From JAHWKV01 sp040905365 (GTDB lineage: Bacteria; Actinomycetota; CADDZG01; JAHWKV01), in the NCBI GenBank assembly GCA_040905365.1, contig JBBDRQ010000047.1, positions 55,017 through 119,016 on the forward strand: a stretch of DNA of 64,000 nucleotides, given 5' to 3'. Position 1 is the first letter of the stretch. Every line of letters begins with the position of its first letter. Below are positions 22,498-34,351 of this stretch, piece after piece. Below the pieces are notes generated by a model. That model saw nothing but the letters and a program-made list of their open reading frames with translations, was not told where the DNA came from and did no database searches. Position numbers and translations under genes: made by a program.

Positions 22498-22920
22498 ATG
22501 ATCGGACCTCCGGAAAGCTACGCCTCCCTGCTCAGGGCCCGCCGCGGATACCTGGGCACCAACGGAAGCGACGGGACGGCCAACGTGGTACCCGTATGCT
22601 TTACGTGGGCAGGAGAGGCCATTTGGATTCCCGTCGACGACGACGCCGCCATCTTGTCCAGGCAGCGCACCCCAGAAGGCGGGCCCAAGGTCACCTTCAT
22701 GGTCGACCGCTGGGACGAGGATTGGACCCGGCTCTCCTGGCTGGTAGCCAAGGGGCGTGTAACGGTCCTGGAACAGGACGACGAGTTCCACCGAGCCCTG
22801 GCCGCTTTGGAGAGCAAATACCCCCAGTACCTAAAAAATCCGCATGAAGGTCCGATCGTCCGGTTGGACGTGGAGGATTGGACCGGCTGGGACGCGCTGG
22901 ACGGCGAACCTACCGCGTAG
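22498..22920 (+). CDS. PPOX-class (F420/FMN) oxidoreductase
   Basis: A 140-residue split-barrel flavin/F420-binding protein. It matches the pyridoxamine 5-phosphate oxidase-like family: LLRARRGYLGTNGSDGTANV, PVCFTWAGEAIWIPVDD, then RWDEDWTRLSWLVAKGRV and a C-terminal LKNPHEGPIVRLDVEDW. The lengths and motifs fit the small actinobacterial F420-type group (TIGR03668-like). The substrate is unknown. The ATG at 22498 sits 7 nt after the DUF3107 stop, and its own 3' end overlaps the convergent sensor-kinase gene by 11 nt. Confidence 0.82.
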   Translation: MIGPPESYASLLRARRGYLGTNGSDGTANVVPVCFTWAGEAIWIPVDDDAAILSRQRTPEGGPKVTFMVDRWDEDWTRLSWLVAKGRVTVLEQDDEFHRALAALESKYPQYLKNPHEGPIVRLDVEDWTGWDALDGEPTA

Positions 22921-25177
22921 GCGCTGCGGCCCCATGTTTCCCCCAACGTGCCAACGCGGCCCGAACCACCTCCGGACGAATCGGTTTGGAAATGTAGTCA
23001 TCCATCCCTGCTTCCAGACATTTTTCACGATCGCCGTCCATCGCCGCTGCGGTCATGGCCACTACTGAGACCCGAGCCACGGGCCCGTCTAGCCGCCGGA
23101 TTTGCCGGGTGGCCGTATAGCCGTCCATCCCGGGCATCTGGCAGTCCATCAAAACCGCCGAGTACGGCGCTTGCGTAACCATTTCCAAGGCTTCGATCCC
23201 GTTTGAGGCCACATCGACCGCATAGCCCAGCTGCTCGACCATCGCAACCGCCACCATTTGGTTGATCCGGTTGTCCTCTACGACCAGAACCCTGCCCAGT
23301 GACCCCGCGGCAGGTGCCGGTTCCGCATCGCCCAACGGTGCGGCAAGGCCGCCGGAACCGGCACGATCGGATCCGGCTTCCGGCGCCTCGTCAAAAGACA
23401 GTTCAAAAGGCAGTACAAACCAAAACCTGCTGCCCCGGCCGGGCTCGGAATCCACTCCGATCTCACCGCCCAACAACTCGACCAGCCGGCGGGAGATCGC
23501 CAGACCGAGACCGGTGCCCCCGAACCGCCTGACGGCCGAGGAGTCCACCTGTGAGAAAGGCTCGAACAGCTTCTTGCGGTCCTCGGCCGCAATCCCAATG
23601 CCCGAATCCTCGACCTCAAAGTTGACCTGGATTCCGGTGCCGGCGCCGGCAACCAAACCGGCTCGAACGCGCACGCTGCCGGTATCGGTGAACTTCACGG
23701 CGTTGGAAACCAGGTTCAGCAGGATCTGGCGCAACCGGGCCGAATCGCCCCGGACCGCACGGGGCAGACTGTCGGACAGCTCTATCTCCAAATCCAACCC
23801 CTTGCTACGGGCGGCCTCGGCCAGCATCAGCACCGATTCGTTGACCACGTCGCACAGCTGAAAATTCGAAAAGTCGGGCTTTAACCCGCTGGCCTCGATC
23901 TTCGAGAAGTCCAAGATGTCGTTGATGATCGCAAGAAGCGCCTCGGCGGCTCCTTTCACGCCTTCTGCGTAAGATCGCTGGCGGTCGTCGAGCGGCGTTT
24001 TGAGCAACAGCCCGGTCAGGCCGGTGACGCCGTTTATCGGAGTCCTTATCTCGTGGCTCATCGTCGCCACAAACTCACTCTTAAAGCGCGACGACTCCAT
24101 CGCCGCGTCCCGGGCCTCGGCCAGCTGATCGTTGGTGTGCACCAAGTCCTCAGCCGCTACCCGTTGCGCTTCGATCAACTCGCACCTGGCCAAAGCAAGG
24201 TCGACCATGACCCCGAACGACTCGAGCATCGCCAACTCCTCCTGCCCGAAAAAAGGGGCGTAGGAGCCGGTCCAAATGATTAGCGAACCCGAGCTCAGCG
24301 GGACCTGCACCATCTGCTGCTCATGTGAGCCGCTCAGGGCGGACCGCACCGTCTCAGGACCGACGGCATACGCGCCGAGCAGCGCCCCTGAGTCGTCCAC
24401 CAACGCCGCGGCCCAGCCGCCCAGGGTACCGGCCACGTAGGGCAGAACCTGCGCGCCGACGTCCTGGGCAGTATTGGCCGCCATCAAGCCCAGTTGGGCC
24501 TTGCGCAGAAGCTCTTCCTCTTTGTTGCGCCAGATCTTGCGCAGTACCGCAGGGGGCGCAAACCCGGCGAAGAAAAGCACGCCGCTTCCCATGGCCAGCA
24601 GCTCAAGGAGCCTCGTCGATACAGCCGCTTGGCGGGCGGCGCTTAGCAAAGCAAAAGAAAACAGACCCAAGCTCAACAGGATCGACGCCAGGCTCAGCAG
24701 GCGCATCCTCCGGCGGGCCACGGTCGGTTGGCCGGCGGCCCGCTTGTACAGCTGAAACGCCGTAACTGCCGACAGAGCCAACCACTGAGCGAGCAGCAGT
24801 GCAACGAACGCCGAAAACCACCAGGGCCACGACATATCCGGCATCGACGCGCTCGGTAGGAAAACAGCAATTCCCACTACGACGCCGGTCAGCCAAGTCG
24901 CCCAGGTATTGAGCCGGCCGGACGCCGACCACATCGACCGCCCGAAACGGTACAGGAAGTACGGGAACGCCGCGAGCAGGATCAACAACAGCTTTTGAAC
25001 CCACACCGCCGTCTCGAAGCTGCCGTCACGGGGAGTCAGGTAGCGCAACCCCGCTAGCAAGGCCATCGACGAAAACGCCGCCGCGACCCAAACCGAGCCG
25101 GGCGTGCGCCGCCGGCGCCAGCTGCGGATCGTCACCACGGCCAGCAGGACGAAAAGAAAAGTGTTCAAGTACCGCAT
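22910..25177 (-). CDS. Hybrid sensor histidine kinase with receiver domain
   Basis: A 755-residue membrane kinase. About seven N-terminal helices (1-210) form the sensor. A GAF-like region (about 225-335) and coiled linker follow. The HisKA domain has FVATMSHEIRTPING with H375. The ATPase has RQILLNLVSNAVKFTD, the G1 box EDSGIGIAAEDR and GGTGLGLAISRRL. The C-terminal receiver has VLVVEDNRINQ, phosphoacceptor D678 in LMDCQMPGMDGY, and the conserved lysine in YISKPI. Phosphate would pass from H375 to D678 in the same chain. No separate output regulator is adjacent. The input signal is unknown. Confidence 0.93.
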   Translation of the reverse strand: MRYLNTFLFVLLAVVTIRSWRRRRTPGSVWVAAAFSSMALLAGLRYLTPRDGSFETAVWVQKLLLILLAAFPYFLYRFGRSMWSASGRLNTWATWLTGVVVGIAVFLPSASMPDMSWPWWFSAFVALLLAQWLALSAVTAFQLYKRAAGQPTVARRRMRLLSLASILLSLGLFSFALLSAARQAAVSTRLLELLAMGSGVLFFAGFAPPAVLRKIWRNKEEELLRKAQLGLMAANTAQDVGAQVLPYVAGTLGGWAAALVDDSGALLGAYAVGPETVRSALSGSHEQQMVQVPLSSGSLIIWTGSYAPFFGQEELAMLESFGVMVDLALARCELIEAQRVAAEDLVHTNDQLAEARDAAMESSRFKSEFVATMSHEIRTPINGVTGLTGLLLKTPLDDRQRSYAEGVKGAAEALLAIINDILDFSKIEASGLKPDFSNFQLCDVVNESVLMLAEAARSKGLDLEIELSDSLPRAVRGDSARLRQILLNLVSNAVKFTDTGSVRVRAGLVAGAGTGIQVNFEVEDSGIGIAAEDRKKLFEPFSQVDSSAVRRFGGTGLGLAISRRLVELLGGEIGVDSEPGRGSRFWFVLPFELSFDEAPEAGSDRAGSGGLAAPLGDAEPAPAAGSLGRVLVVEDNRINQMVAVAMVEQLGYAVDVASNGIEALEMVTQAPYSAVLMDCQMPGMDGYTATRQIRRLDGPVARVSVVAMTAAAMDGDREKCLEAGMDDYISKPIRPEVVRAALARWGKHGAAAPTR

Positions 25178-25274
25178 AGCCGCCGACCGATGGAATCAAT
25201 CAACCCTGCTTCGCTGGGCCTTTTATCCATAGTACTCCCGGCCGCAGCAGTCAACACCGCCCGACGCCGAACCC

Positions 25275-25547
25275 TTACAAGCCGGGCCAGTCCTTCTTCT
25301 TTTCGGGCATCTTAAAGGCGTCCTCGAGCGTTCCGGACTGCTTGGGCTCCTGCAGATCCTCCAGTGAACGCTTGCCTTTAATGTCGCCGGCAGCCTTAAG
25401 CACGTCGTCGAGGCTCTTGCGCGGTGTCCCGTAGATGCGAAGGCGCAGCTTGGCGAGCACGTCCGCGTGCTCCTCGATGAGCCCGGAGGTGCGGTCCAGC
25501 TCGCCGAGCACCTGCTCCGCCTGCTTGATCAGCTCGATGTCGTCCAT
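25275..25547 (-). CDS. Small hypothetical protein
   Basis: A 90-residue soluble, charged, helical protein (DDIELIKQAEQVLGELDR, then LIEEHADVLAKLRLRIYG, and a Lys-rich end EKKKDWPGL). No family is recognised. GGAGAAGG, about 5 nt before ATG 25547, fixes the start and rejects a longer frame. It lies between the P-loop kinase and sensor kinase genes on the same strand. Confidence 0.65.
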   Translation of the reverse strand: MDDIELIKQAEQVLGELDRTSGLIEEHADVLAKLRLRIYGTPRKSLDDVLKAAGDIKGKRSLEDLQEPKQSGTLEDAFKMPEKKKDWPGL

Positions 25548-25618
25548 CGCACCTTCTCCCCAGATCACACGGCGCAATCCCGTGCGACCAGTTTGGCATG
25601 AGGACTACGCCGGTCCTT

Positions 25619-26170
25619 TTAGCCGCCGGCGAGAATCTTATTTATCTGATCCATGCGGTCTTCCACCGGCCCGGTCAGCGTGTCGTACTCCATGTCGTGG
25701 GACTTCAGGAGCCTAATCACCCGCTCGTCTATCTCCGCCTGGAACTCGGGATCGTCGGGTCGCAGCCCGTCGAGCACGATTGGAAACTCGATTGGCAGGT
25801 AGAAAACGTGAGTGTAGTTGCTGCGCAGCCGCCGCTCGGCCAGCTTCACGCACTCGTCCCACAGCGCCGTCTCCTTGGAGCGGGGCTGGTTGTCCAGCAC
25901 CCACCCGGCGTAGGCCATAACGTCCACCAAAGACCGGTCGCCTACGAAGTTCCAGGTGGACAACTCGTTGTTGTACTGCTTGAGGAAAATGAGCGCCTCG
26001 GTTTCGGGCGTGGCGTTCTTATCCAGCTTGAACCCCAAATCCACCACCTCGCGCGCGGTCTCGGGTAGCAGGGGCAGGTCCAGGTGCCGGGCCAGCTCCT
26101 CGGCAAGAGTCGTCTTGCCGGTCGAGAAGCTGCCGACTATCGCGATTCTTCTCTCTTTGTGTCCGTCCAT
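25619..26170 (-). CDS. P-loop NTPase, AAA_28/NadR-like
   Basis: A 183-residue ATP-binding protein. Walker A is IVGSFSTGKTTLAEELARH at residues 10-28. ETAREVV, LIFLKQYNNEL, VGDRSLVDVMAYAGW and the phosphate-sensing DGLRPDDPEFQAEIDERV follow, an arrangement shared with the ribosylnicotinamide kinase part of NadR and the AAA_28 family. It lacks the NMN-adenylyltransferase domain of NadR. The start ATG at 26170 is 10 bp after the broken nei2 gene on the same strand. It probably phosphorylates a small molecule. Confidence 0.82.
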   Translation of the reverse strand: MDGHKERRIAIVGSFSTGKTTLAEELARHLDLPLLPETAREVVDLGFKLDKNATPETEALIFLKQYNNELSTWNFVGDRSLVDVMAYAGWVLDNQPRSKETALWDECVKLAERRLRSNYTHVFYLPIEFPIVLDGLRPDDPEFQAEIDERVIRLLKSHDMEYDTLTGPVEDRMDQINKILAGG

Positions 26171-26180
26171 ACAGCCGATA

Positions 26181-26712
26181 CTAACCCACCTCTGCAGGAG
26201 GCTGGCAACGCGGGCACCAGTAGGTGATGCGCTCCAAACCGGGCTGGCCCTGCGTTGCCGCCCGGATCCTGGTGCCGCAGCGGCGGCAGGGCTGCCCGGC
26301 CCGGCCGTACACCCAGTGGCGCCGCCCGGCGGCGAGGATGCCGGTCGTAGCCTGCTCCGGAGTCCTCCTCGGCAGTGGGGATCAGCTCGACCACCGGCAG
26401 CCGGTACCCGACCGCCGTCCACTCGGCATTGCTCAGTACCACCCGGATCCCATGGCCGGGTCCCGCCCAATGCCTACCCGGCTCGTAGGCGCGCCAGAAC
26501 CCGTCCATCTTGAAGTGGGTGTGCAGGGTCACGCCGGGGTCAGTGCGGGTGAGCATGTGTTTGCCCCGGGGCACCACCTCGGCAACCGTCTGGCCCGCCA
26601 GGTCGGCCGTTGCATGCCGCGGCACCCTGAAGTCGGTGGCCGTCAATACGCGGCCGGCCATAGCCCTGCGCATTAACCGGGCCGCACGAAAGACGGTATC
26701 GCCCTCAGGCAC
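26181..26712 (-). pseudogene. nei: Broken endonuclease VIII (Nei2) with H2TH domain deleted
   Basis: The GTG at 26712 begins MPEGDTVFRAARLMRRA. This is a proper Nei N-terminus with the catalytic Pro2 and Glu3, and PRGKHMLTR carries the beta-domain lysine. The N-terminal domain reads normally to PTAEED (about residue 117, ending 26362). After roughly ten bases the next recognisable sequence, in another frame, is TTGILAAGRRHWVYG (from 26351), followed by a complete Cys4 zinc finger (PCRRCGTRI, then WCPRCQP) and a stop at 26181. The whole helix-two-turn-helix domain, some 100 or more residues, is missing and the frame is shifted. It overlaps the end of lhr by 8 nt, the usual lhr-nei2 arrangement in actinomycetes. 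It may be a true deletion or an assembly artefact. Confidence 0.85.
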
Positions 26713-29700
26713 GCAGCCGCAGGCCTCTCGGCGTGTGCCGGAAGCCGGCCGACTCCATCGCCCGAGCCACCGGCGAATCTTCAACCGCGGCGCCGTCCGC
26801 CTTCTCCACCGCCAGTTTGCCCAGAGCTCCCTGCCTCACCGCCAGAGCCAGTCCATCGACCGCCGGCTGCAGAACTGCCGGATCCTCGGTGTAGGTGAAA
26901 ACGGTTCGGCCCCCCTTCTCCACATACAGCACCAGCGACCCGTCCACCATCACCACCAAGGCCCCCACCTTGCGACCCGGGCGGTGGCCCTTGACCAGGC
27001 CGGCTCGCTCATCGGCGCCCGGGCGGTCCGGCCAGGGCAGCGCCGCTCCGAAGGGATTGGCCGGGTCGGTGGCCGCCAGCACGACCGCGCCGGTGGCCTC
27101 GGCCGGCGCTGAGACCATCGAACGCATCCGGTCCACCGCGCCCGGCTTTGCGAACTGCGCGGCACCCAGGTGCTCCACGAAGTACCCGCGCCGGCACCGC
27201 CCCGACTCCTCCATCGCCTTGAGCACCGGGTAAACCCCGGCAAAACCTCCGGACAGGTGCTCGGACATCACCGCCGGGCGGGTCAGCACGCCGTGCCGGT
27301 CCAGCAGCTGCTCGGCCCGAGCCGCCATAGCCAGGGTCTGCTCCGGGGCCCGGCCGGGCCGCACCGAGGCTCTCCTGCGCCCCACGCCCTTCAATGCCCG
27401 TAAGGGCGCGAGCGTGTCGTTGGTCACCAGGCCCGCCCACACCAGCTCCCACAGCGCATCCAGCGCCACGGCGTCGGAGGCCGGAAGCGCCGCGTCGACT
27501 ATCTGGCGGAAAAACATCGCTCCGCCCGACGACAGGGCGGCGAGGACCGCGGCGGCTTCTTCGGTCGGCGTCTGATCCTGGGGCGGCGGCAAGAGCAGCG
27601 CTGCGTCGCCGGCCAGATACAGGCTCACCCAGCCGTCGTCGCTGCCGATCGCACCGCCCCCAGCCCAGACAACCTCCCCGGCTGCGGTCAGCTCGTCGAG
27701 CATGACCGGCCCGTAAGAGGGCACTCGGGCAGGCAGGACCAGCCGCTCCAAAGCGCTGGCCGGCACCGCGGCGCCCTGCAACTGCTCCACTGCCCTTATA
27801 ACCGCATCGGTACCACCGGACCGGGAGGTCGACCCGATCCCGTGCCAGGCGGGCAAAAACCGGGCCAGCACCTCGCCGGGCACCGCCTCGACCTCTTTGC
27901 GCAGCTTGGCCAGCGAGCGCCGGCGCAGAGCTCTCAGCACCTCGGCATCACACCACTCCGACCCGGCTCCTCCCGGTCGAAACTCGCCCCGCAAAACCTT
28001 GCCTCGGGCCTCCAGACGGCCCAGCGTCTCGGTCACCACCACCACCCCCAGCCCGAAGCGTGCAGCCGGTTCGGCGGACTGGAAGGGTCCGTGGGTGCGC
28101 GCCCAACGCCCTATCAGATCCCCGTGCGGATCGTCGACCGGAACCAAAAACGCCTCCGGTATGCCGACCGGCAGCGGTACACCCAAAGCGTCGCGGAACC
28201 GGCCGGCATCCTCCATGGCCGCCCACCGAGTCCGCCCGCCGATACCCAACTTGACCGCCCGGCGGCTGTGCTCCAGCTCGTCCAGCCAACTCGCCTCGGC
28301 GCCGCGGGCTATCAGCTCGTCTTCGCTGAGGTCACCCAGCATCCGCAGCGCATCGTGAGTCTGGTCGGCCGAACGCAGCTTGCGGTCGTCGCTAAGCCGC
28401 TGCAGCTCCAGCTCGATCTCCCCCATCGCCTCCGGGTCGATCAGCTCCCGCAACTCGGACGATCCCAGCAACTCGGCCAGCAGCCCGGTGTCCAGCGCCA
28501 GCGCCTGGGCCCTTCGCTCGGCCAGCGGAGCGTCGCCGTCGTAGATGAAGGCCCCGACGTAGCCGAACAGCAACGAACCGGCGAACGGCGAGGCCTGATC
28601 GGTGTCCACCTGTACCGTGCGCACCCTGGCGGAGCGAATATCGGCCATCAGCTCGGTCAGCGCGGGTAGGTCGAAAACGTCCCGCAGGCACTCCCGCATA
28701 GTCTCCAAGATGATCGGAAACGACCCGTACCCGGAGGCCGCCTGCAGCAGGTTGGCGCTCTTTTGCCGCTGCTGCCAAAGGGGCGTGCGGCTGCCCGGGC
28801 AGCGGCGCGGCAGCAGCAGGGCCCGGGCCGCGCACTCCCGGAAACGGCTGGCAAACAGGGCAGAGGATCCCACCTCGGAGGTGACGATCGAGGAGATCTC
28901 CTCCGGGTCGAACAGGATCGACTCCAGCGGCGGGGCCTCGTCGGCCTCGGGCAGGCGCACCACGATCCCGTCGTCGGTGTGCATGGTCTGCACCTCCACG
29001 CCCAGCCTGCTGCGGATCTGTCCCTCGATCGCCAGCGCCCAGGGCGCGTGCACCCGGGCCCCGAACGGTGAGTGCACGCACAGCCGCCAATCCCCAAGCT
29101 CGTCCCGGAAGCGCTCCACCACAATGGTGCGGTCGGTGGGCAGGTGACCGGTAGCCTCGATCTGCTCCGCTAGATACCTAAGCAGGTTGTTGACCGCAAA
29201 CTCATCCAACCCCGCGTCCCGCAGCCGCTGCGCCGCCTTATCGGAATCGCCGAGGCCGACCTCGCGCAAAAAGGCGCCGAGAGCGCGGCCCAGCTCGATG
29301 GGTCGCCCGGCCGAGTCCCCGTGCCAAAACGGCATCTTGGCCGGCGTTCCCGGAGCCGGGGTCACCAGCACCCGGTCGTGGGTTATCTGCTCGACCCGCC
29401 AGTTCGAGGCCCCCAGGGTAAACACGTCGCCCACGCGGGACTCGTAGACCATCTCCTCGTCCAGCTCGCCCACCCGGGTGGAGTTCTCGCCGGCTAAGAA
29501 CACGCCGAACAGTCCCCGGTCGGGGATGGTGCCCCCGCTGGTCACCGCCAGCAGACGGGCGTTGGAGCGACCGGTCAGCCGCCCGGTGGCCCGATCCCAG
29601 TTAATGCGTGGACGCAGCTGCGCAAAGTCGTCGCTGGGGTACAGCCCCGAGAGCATGTCCAGCACCCCCACCAGGGCGCTGGTGGGCAGCGACTCGAACG

Positions 29701-31051
29701 GAGCCGCTTGCCGTATCAGCTCCTCCAGCTCCTCCAGGGACAGATCCTGCATAGCCAGCATGGAGACGATGTGCTGGGCCAGCACGTCCAACGGGTTGCG
29801 CGGGTAACGCAGCGCTTCTATATCGCCGGTGCGCATCCGCTCCACGACCACGGCCGAGGCGATCAGATCCCCGCGCCACTTGGGCACGATCACGCCCCGG
29901 CTTACCGCTCCCACCTGGTGTCCGGCCCGGCCCACTCGCTGCAGGCCCGAGGCCACCGAGTTGGGCGCCTCCACCTGCAGGACCAGGTCCACCGCCCCCA
30001 TGTCGATGCCCAGCTCCAACGAGGAGGTGGCCACCACCCCTTTGAGCGTGCCCATCTTCAACTCTTCCTCGATGAGCTTGCGCTGCTCCTTGCTGACCGA
30101 GCCGTGGTGGGCCCGGGCGATCTGCTCCCCGGCCAGCTCGTTGACCTGGGCGCAGATGCGTTCGGCCAGCCGGCGGGAGTTGACAAAGACGATGGTCGAG
30201 CGGTGCGCCTGAATAGCCTCCAGCAGGCTCTGCTCGATGGAGGGCCAGATGGTGCGGTGGCGGGGATCGCCGGCTGCGGGACCCTCCAGCTCCGGCAGCT
30301 CCTCGCCCGGCGCCCCCATGTCCTCGACCGGCACCACCACCGACAGATCGAAGTTCTTGGGCGACGGCGGGCTGACCACCGTTACCGGTCTGGGACCGCC
30401 GAGAAACTTGGCCACCTCGTCGAGCGGCCGCACCGTGGCCGAAAGCCCGACGCGCTGCGCGGGCGCGGCGCACAAGGCGTCCAGCCGGGCCAGGCTCAGC
30501 GCCAGGTGCGCCCCCCGCTTGGTGCCGGCCACCGCGTGTATCTCGTCGACAATGACTGTGTCTATCGACCGCAGCGTCTCCCGGACCGCCGAGGTCAGCA
30601 GCAAGAACAACGACTCCGGGGTGGTGATGAGGATGTCGGGCGGATGGGTGGCCTGCCGGCGGCGCTGCTGCTGGGGCGTGTCGCCGGTGCGCAGCCCGAA
30701 CTCAATTCGCGCAGGGCTGAGCCCAAGCCGGCCGGCCGCGTTCGCGATGCCGGTGACCGGGGAGTCGAGGTTGCGCTCGATATCCACGGCCAGCGCCTTC
30801 AGCGGCGACACATACAGCACCCGCAGTCGCTCCTTTGCCAGGGGCGGCGGCGCGGCGGCCAGACGGTCCAGCGCCCACAGGAAGGCGGCCAGCGTCTTGC
30901 CCGACCCGGTCGGGGCGACCACCAGCACGTCCTCGCCTTTGGCCACAGCTTTCCAGGTCCCGGCCTGCGCGGCAGTGGGCGAGGCAAAGCTGCCCGAGAA
31001 CCAGGACCGGGTGGCCTCGGAGAACAACCGCAGCGGATCGGAAACGGCCAT
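26705..31051 (-). CDS. lhr: Large ATP-dependent helicase Lhr
   Basis: A 1448-residue superfamily 2 helicase acting in DNA repair. Near the N-terminus: APTGSGKTLAAFLWALDRLA (Walker A), VDEIHAVAGTKRG (DEIH box), SATVRP, HHGSVSKEQRK, and QRVGRAGHQVG (motif VI). A winged-helix and the long Lhr-core/C-terminal region follow, to the end at RGLRLRA. The length is close to the mycobacterial protein. The ATG at 31051 (MAVSDPLRLF) has GGGGGA about 10 nt upstream. A 645-nt upstream extension of the frame was rejected because it runs through the start of divergent aconitase. Its stop overlaps the GTG of nei2. Confidence 0.95.
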   Translation of the reverse strand: MAVSDPLRLFSEATRSWFSGSFASPTAAQAGTWKAVAKGEDVLVVAPTGSGKTLAAFLWALDRLAAAPPPLAKERLRVLYVSPLKALAVDIERNLDSPVTGIANAAGRLGLSPARIEFGLRTGDTPQQQRRRQATHPPDILITTPESLFLLLTSAVRETLRSIDTVIVDEIHAVAGTKRGAHLALSLARLDALCAAPAQRVGLSATVRPLDEVAKFLGGPRPVTVVSPPSPKNFDLSVVVPVEDMGAPGEELPELEGPAAGDPRHRTIWPSIEQSLLEAIQAHRSTIVFVNSRRLAERICAQVNELAGEQIARAHHGSVSKEQRKLIEEELKMGTLKGVVATSSLELGIDMGAVDLVLQVEAPNSVASGLQRVGRAGHQVGAVSRGVIVPKWRGDLIASAVVVERMRTGDIEALRYPRNPLDVLAQHIVSMLAMQDLSLEELEELIRQAAPFESLPTSALVGVLDMLSGLYPSDDFAQLRPRINWDRATGRLTGRSNARLLAVTSGGTIPDRGLFGVFLAGENSTRVGELDEEMVYESRVGDVFTLGASNWRVEQITHDRVLVTPAPGTPAKMPFWHGDSAGRPIELGRALGAFLREVGLGDSDKAAQRLRDAGLDEFAVNNLLRYLAEQIEATGHLPTDRTIVVERFRDELGDWRLCVHSPFGARVHAPWALAIEGQIRSRLGVEVQTMHTDDGIVVRLPEADEAPPLESILFDPEEISSIVTSEVGSSALFASRFRECAARALLLPRRCPGSRTPLWQQRQKSANLLQAASGYGSFPIILETMRECLRDVFDLPALTELMADIRSARVRTVQVDTDQASPFAGSLLFGYVGAFIYDGDAPLAERRAQALALDTGLLAELLGSSELRELIDPEAMGEIELELQRLSDDRKLRSADQTHDALRMLGDLSEDELIARGAEASWLDELEHSRRAVKLGIGGRTRWAAMEDAGRFRDALGVPLPVGIPEAFLVPVDDPHGDLIGRWARTHGPFQSAEPAARFGLGVVVVTETLGRLEARGKVLRGEFRPGGAGSEWCDAEVLRALRRRSLAKLRKEVEAVPGEVLARFLPAWHGIGSTSRSGGTDAVIRAVEQLQGAAVPASALERLVLPARVPSYGPVMLDELTAAGEVVWAGGGAIGSDDGWVSLYLAGDAALLLPPPQDQTPTEEAAAVLAALSSGGAMFFRQIVDAALPASDAVALDALWELVWAGLVTNDTLAPLRALKGVGRRRASVRPGRAPEQTLAMAARAEQLLDRHGVLTRPAVMSEHLSGGFAGVYPVLKAMEESGRCRRGYFVEHLGAAQFAKPGAVDRMRSMVSAPAEATGAVVLAATDPANPFGAALPWPDRPGADERAGLVKGHRPGRKVGALVVMVDGSLVLYVEKGGRTVFTYTEDPAVLQPAVDGLALAVRQGALGKLAVEKADGAAVEDSPVARAMESAGFRHTPRGLRLRA

Positions 31052-31112
31052 CGCTTCATTGTCCCCCGTCCGGGTGACGGCGCAGCTTATCGCCTGAGGT
31101 CCGGCCGTCCGG

Positions 31113-31118
31113 TAGCCT
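31113..31118 (+). promoter_or_regulatory. Leaderless-type -10 for aconitase
   Basis: TAGCCT, 8 nt before ATG at 31127, with no Shine-Dalgarno in the interval. Confidence 0.4.
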
Positions 31119-31126
31119 GTAGGTAT

Positions 31127-33875
<2,749 letters not shown>

Positions 33876-33886
<11 letters not shown>

Positions 33887-33925
33887 CGTGGCTAGCGTGG
33901 TTGAGCAGCCCCACAGGAGCTGCTC
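33876..33925 (+). terminator. Two hairpins at the aconitase 3' end
   Basis: AGCCACGCTAGCGTGGCT (33876-33893) is an 18-bp perfect palindrome spanning the stop codon. GAGCAGC (33903-33909) pairs with GCTGCTC (33919-33925) 9 nt on. No T tract follows, so factor-dependent or structural termination is more likely than a classical intrinsic terminator. Confidence 0.45.
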
Positions 33926-33938
33926 GTAGAACAGGCGA

Positions 33939-33986
33939 GCCGCAGGCGCTCCAATGCCCGGGGGCATCCGGGGGCGCAGCCCCCGG
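33939..33986. repeat. Composite of two dispersed GC-rich repeats
   Basis: GCCGCAGGCGCTCCAATGCC (33939-33958) recurs at 17600 with one change. It is joined to CCCGGGGGCATCCGGGGGCG followed by CAGCCCCCGG (33955-33986), which recurs at 7911-7941. The two elements adjoin here but are separate at the other sites. Confidence 0.65.
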
Positions 33987-33992
33987 ACTGGG

Positions 33993-34244
33993 CTACCCGC
34001 CGAGCTTGTCCTTGAGTCCCGGAATTTGGTTTAGAGCTGCTTGGACCGCGTCGCTGTCTTCGACATCCGGGTGCTCCGCCGCGACGCCTTCCGGTTCCTG
34101 CTCCTCCGCCGGCTCATCAGAGCTAAGCGAGTCCGTCTCTTCCGCCTTCGGCTCCGAACCGACCTTATCGGCAAGTCCGGGAATCTTGTTCAGAGCCTCT
34201 TCGACCGCCGAGCTGTCCGGCGGGGTGTTCTCACTGTCGCTCAT
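33993..34244 (-). CDS. Small acidic protein with duplicated IPGL motif
   Basis: An 83-residue, highly acidic protein. Two copies of one motif bracket a Glu/Asp-rich middle: VEEALNKIPGLADKVG near the N-terminus and VQAALNQIPGLKDKLGG at the C-terminus. AAGGAGG, 9 nt before ATG 34244, fixes the start. There is no signal peptide or membrane helix. The family is not recognised; the repeated helix-IPGL-helix unit could be a short binding module. Confidence 0.7.
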   Translation of the reverse strand: MSDSENTPPDSSAVEEALNKIPGLADKVGSEPKAEETDSLSSDEPAEEQEPEGVAAEHPDVEDSDAVQAALNQIPGLKDKLGG

Positions 34245-34338
34245 AACCCGATCCTCCTTAAAACGCTCACTTCCAGTATCCGGTGGTCCCATCTTTAAGC
34301 AAAATGCTTCATTGATGCACGCGCTCGGGCCGGCGGGT

Positions 34339-34344
34339 TAGCAT
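34339..34344 (+). promoter_or_regulatory. Leaderless-type -10 for a lipoprotein gene
   Basis: TAGCAT, 7 nt before ATG at 34352, with no Shine-Dalgarno. Confidence 0.4.
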
Positions 34345-34351
34345 TGAGGCC

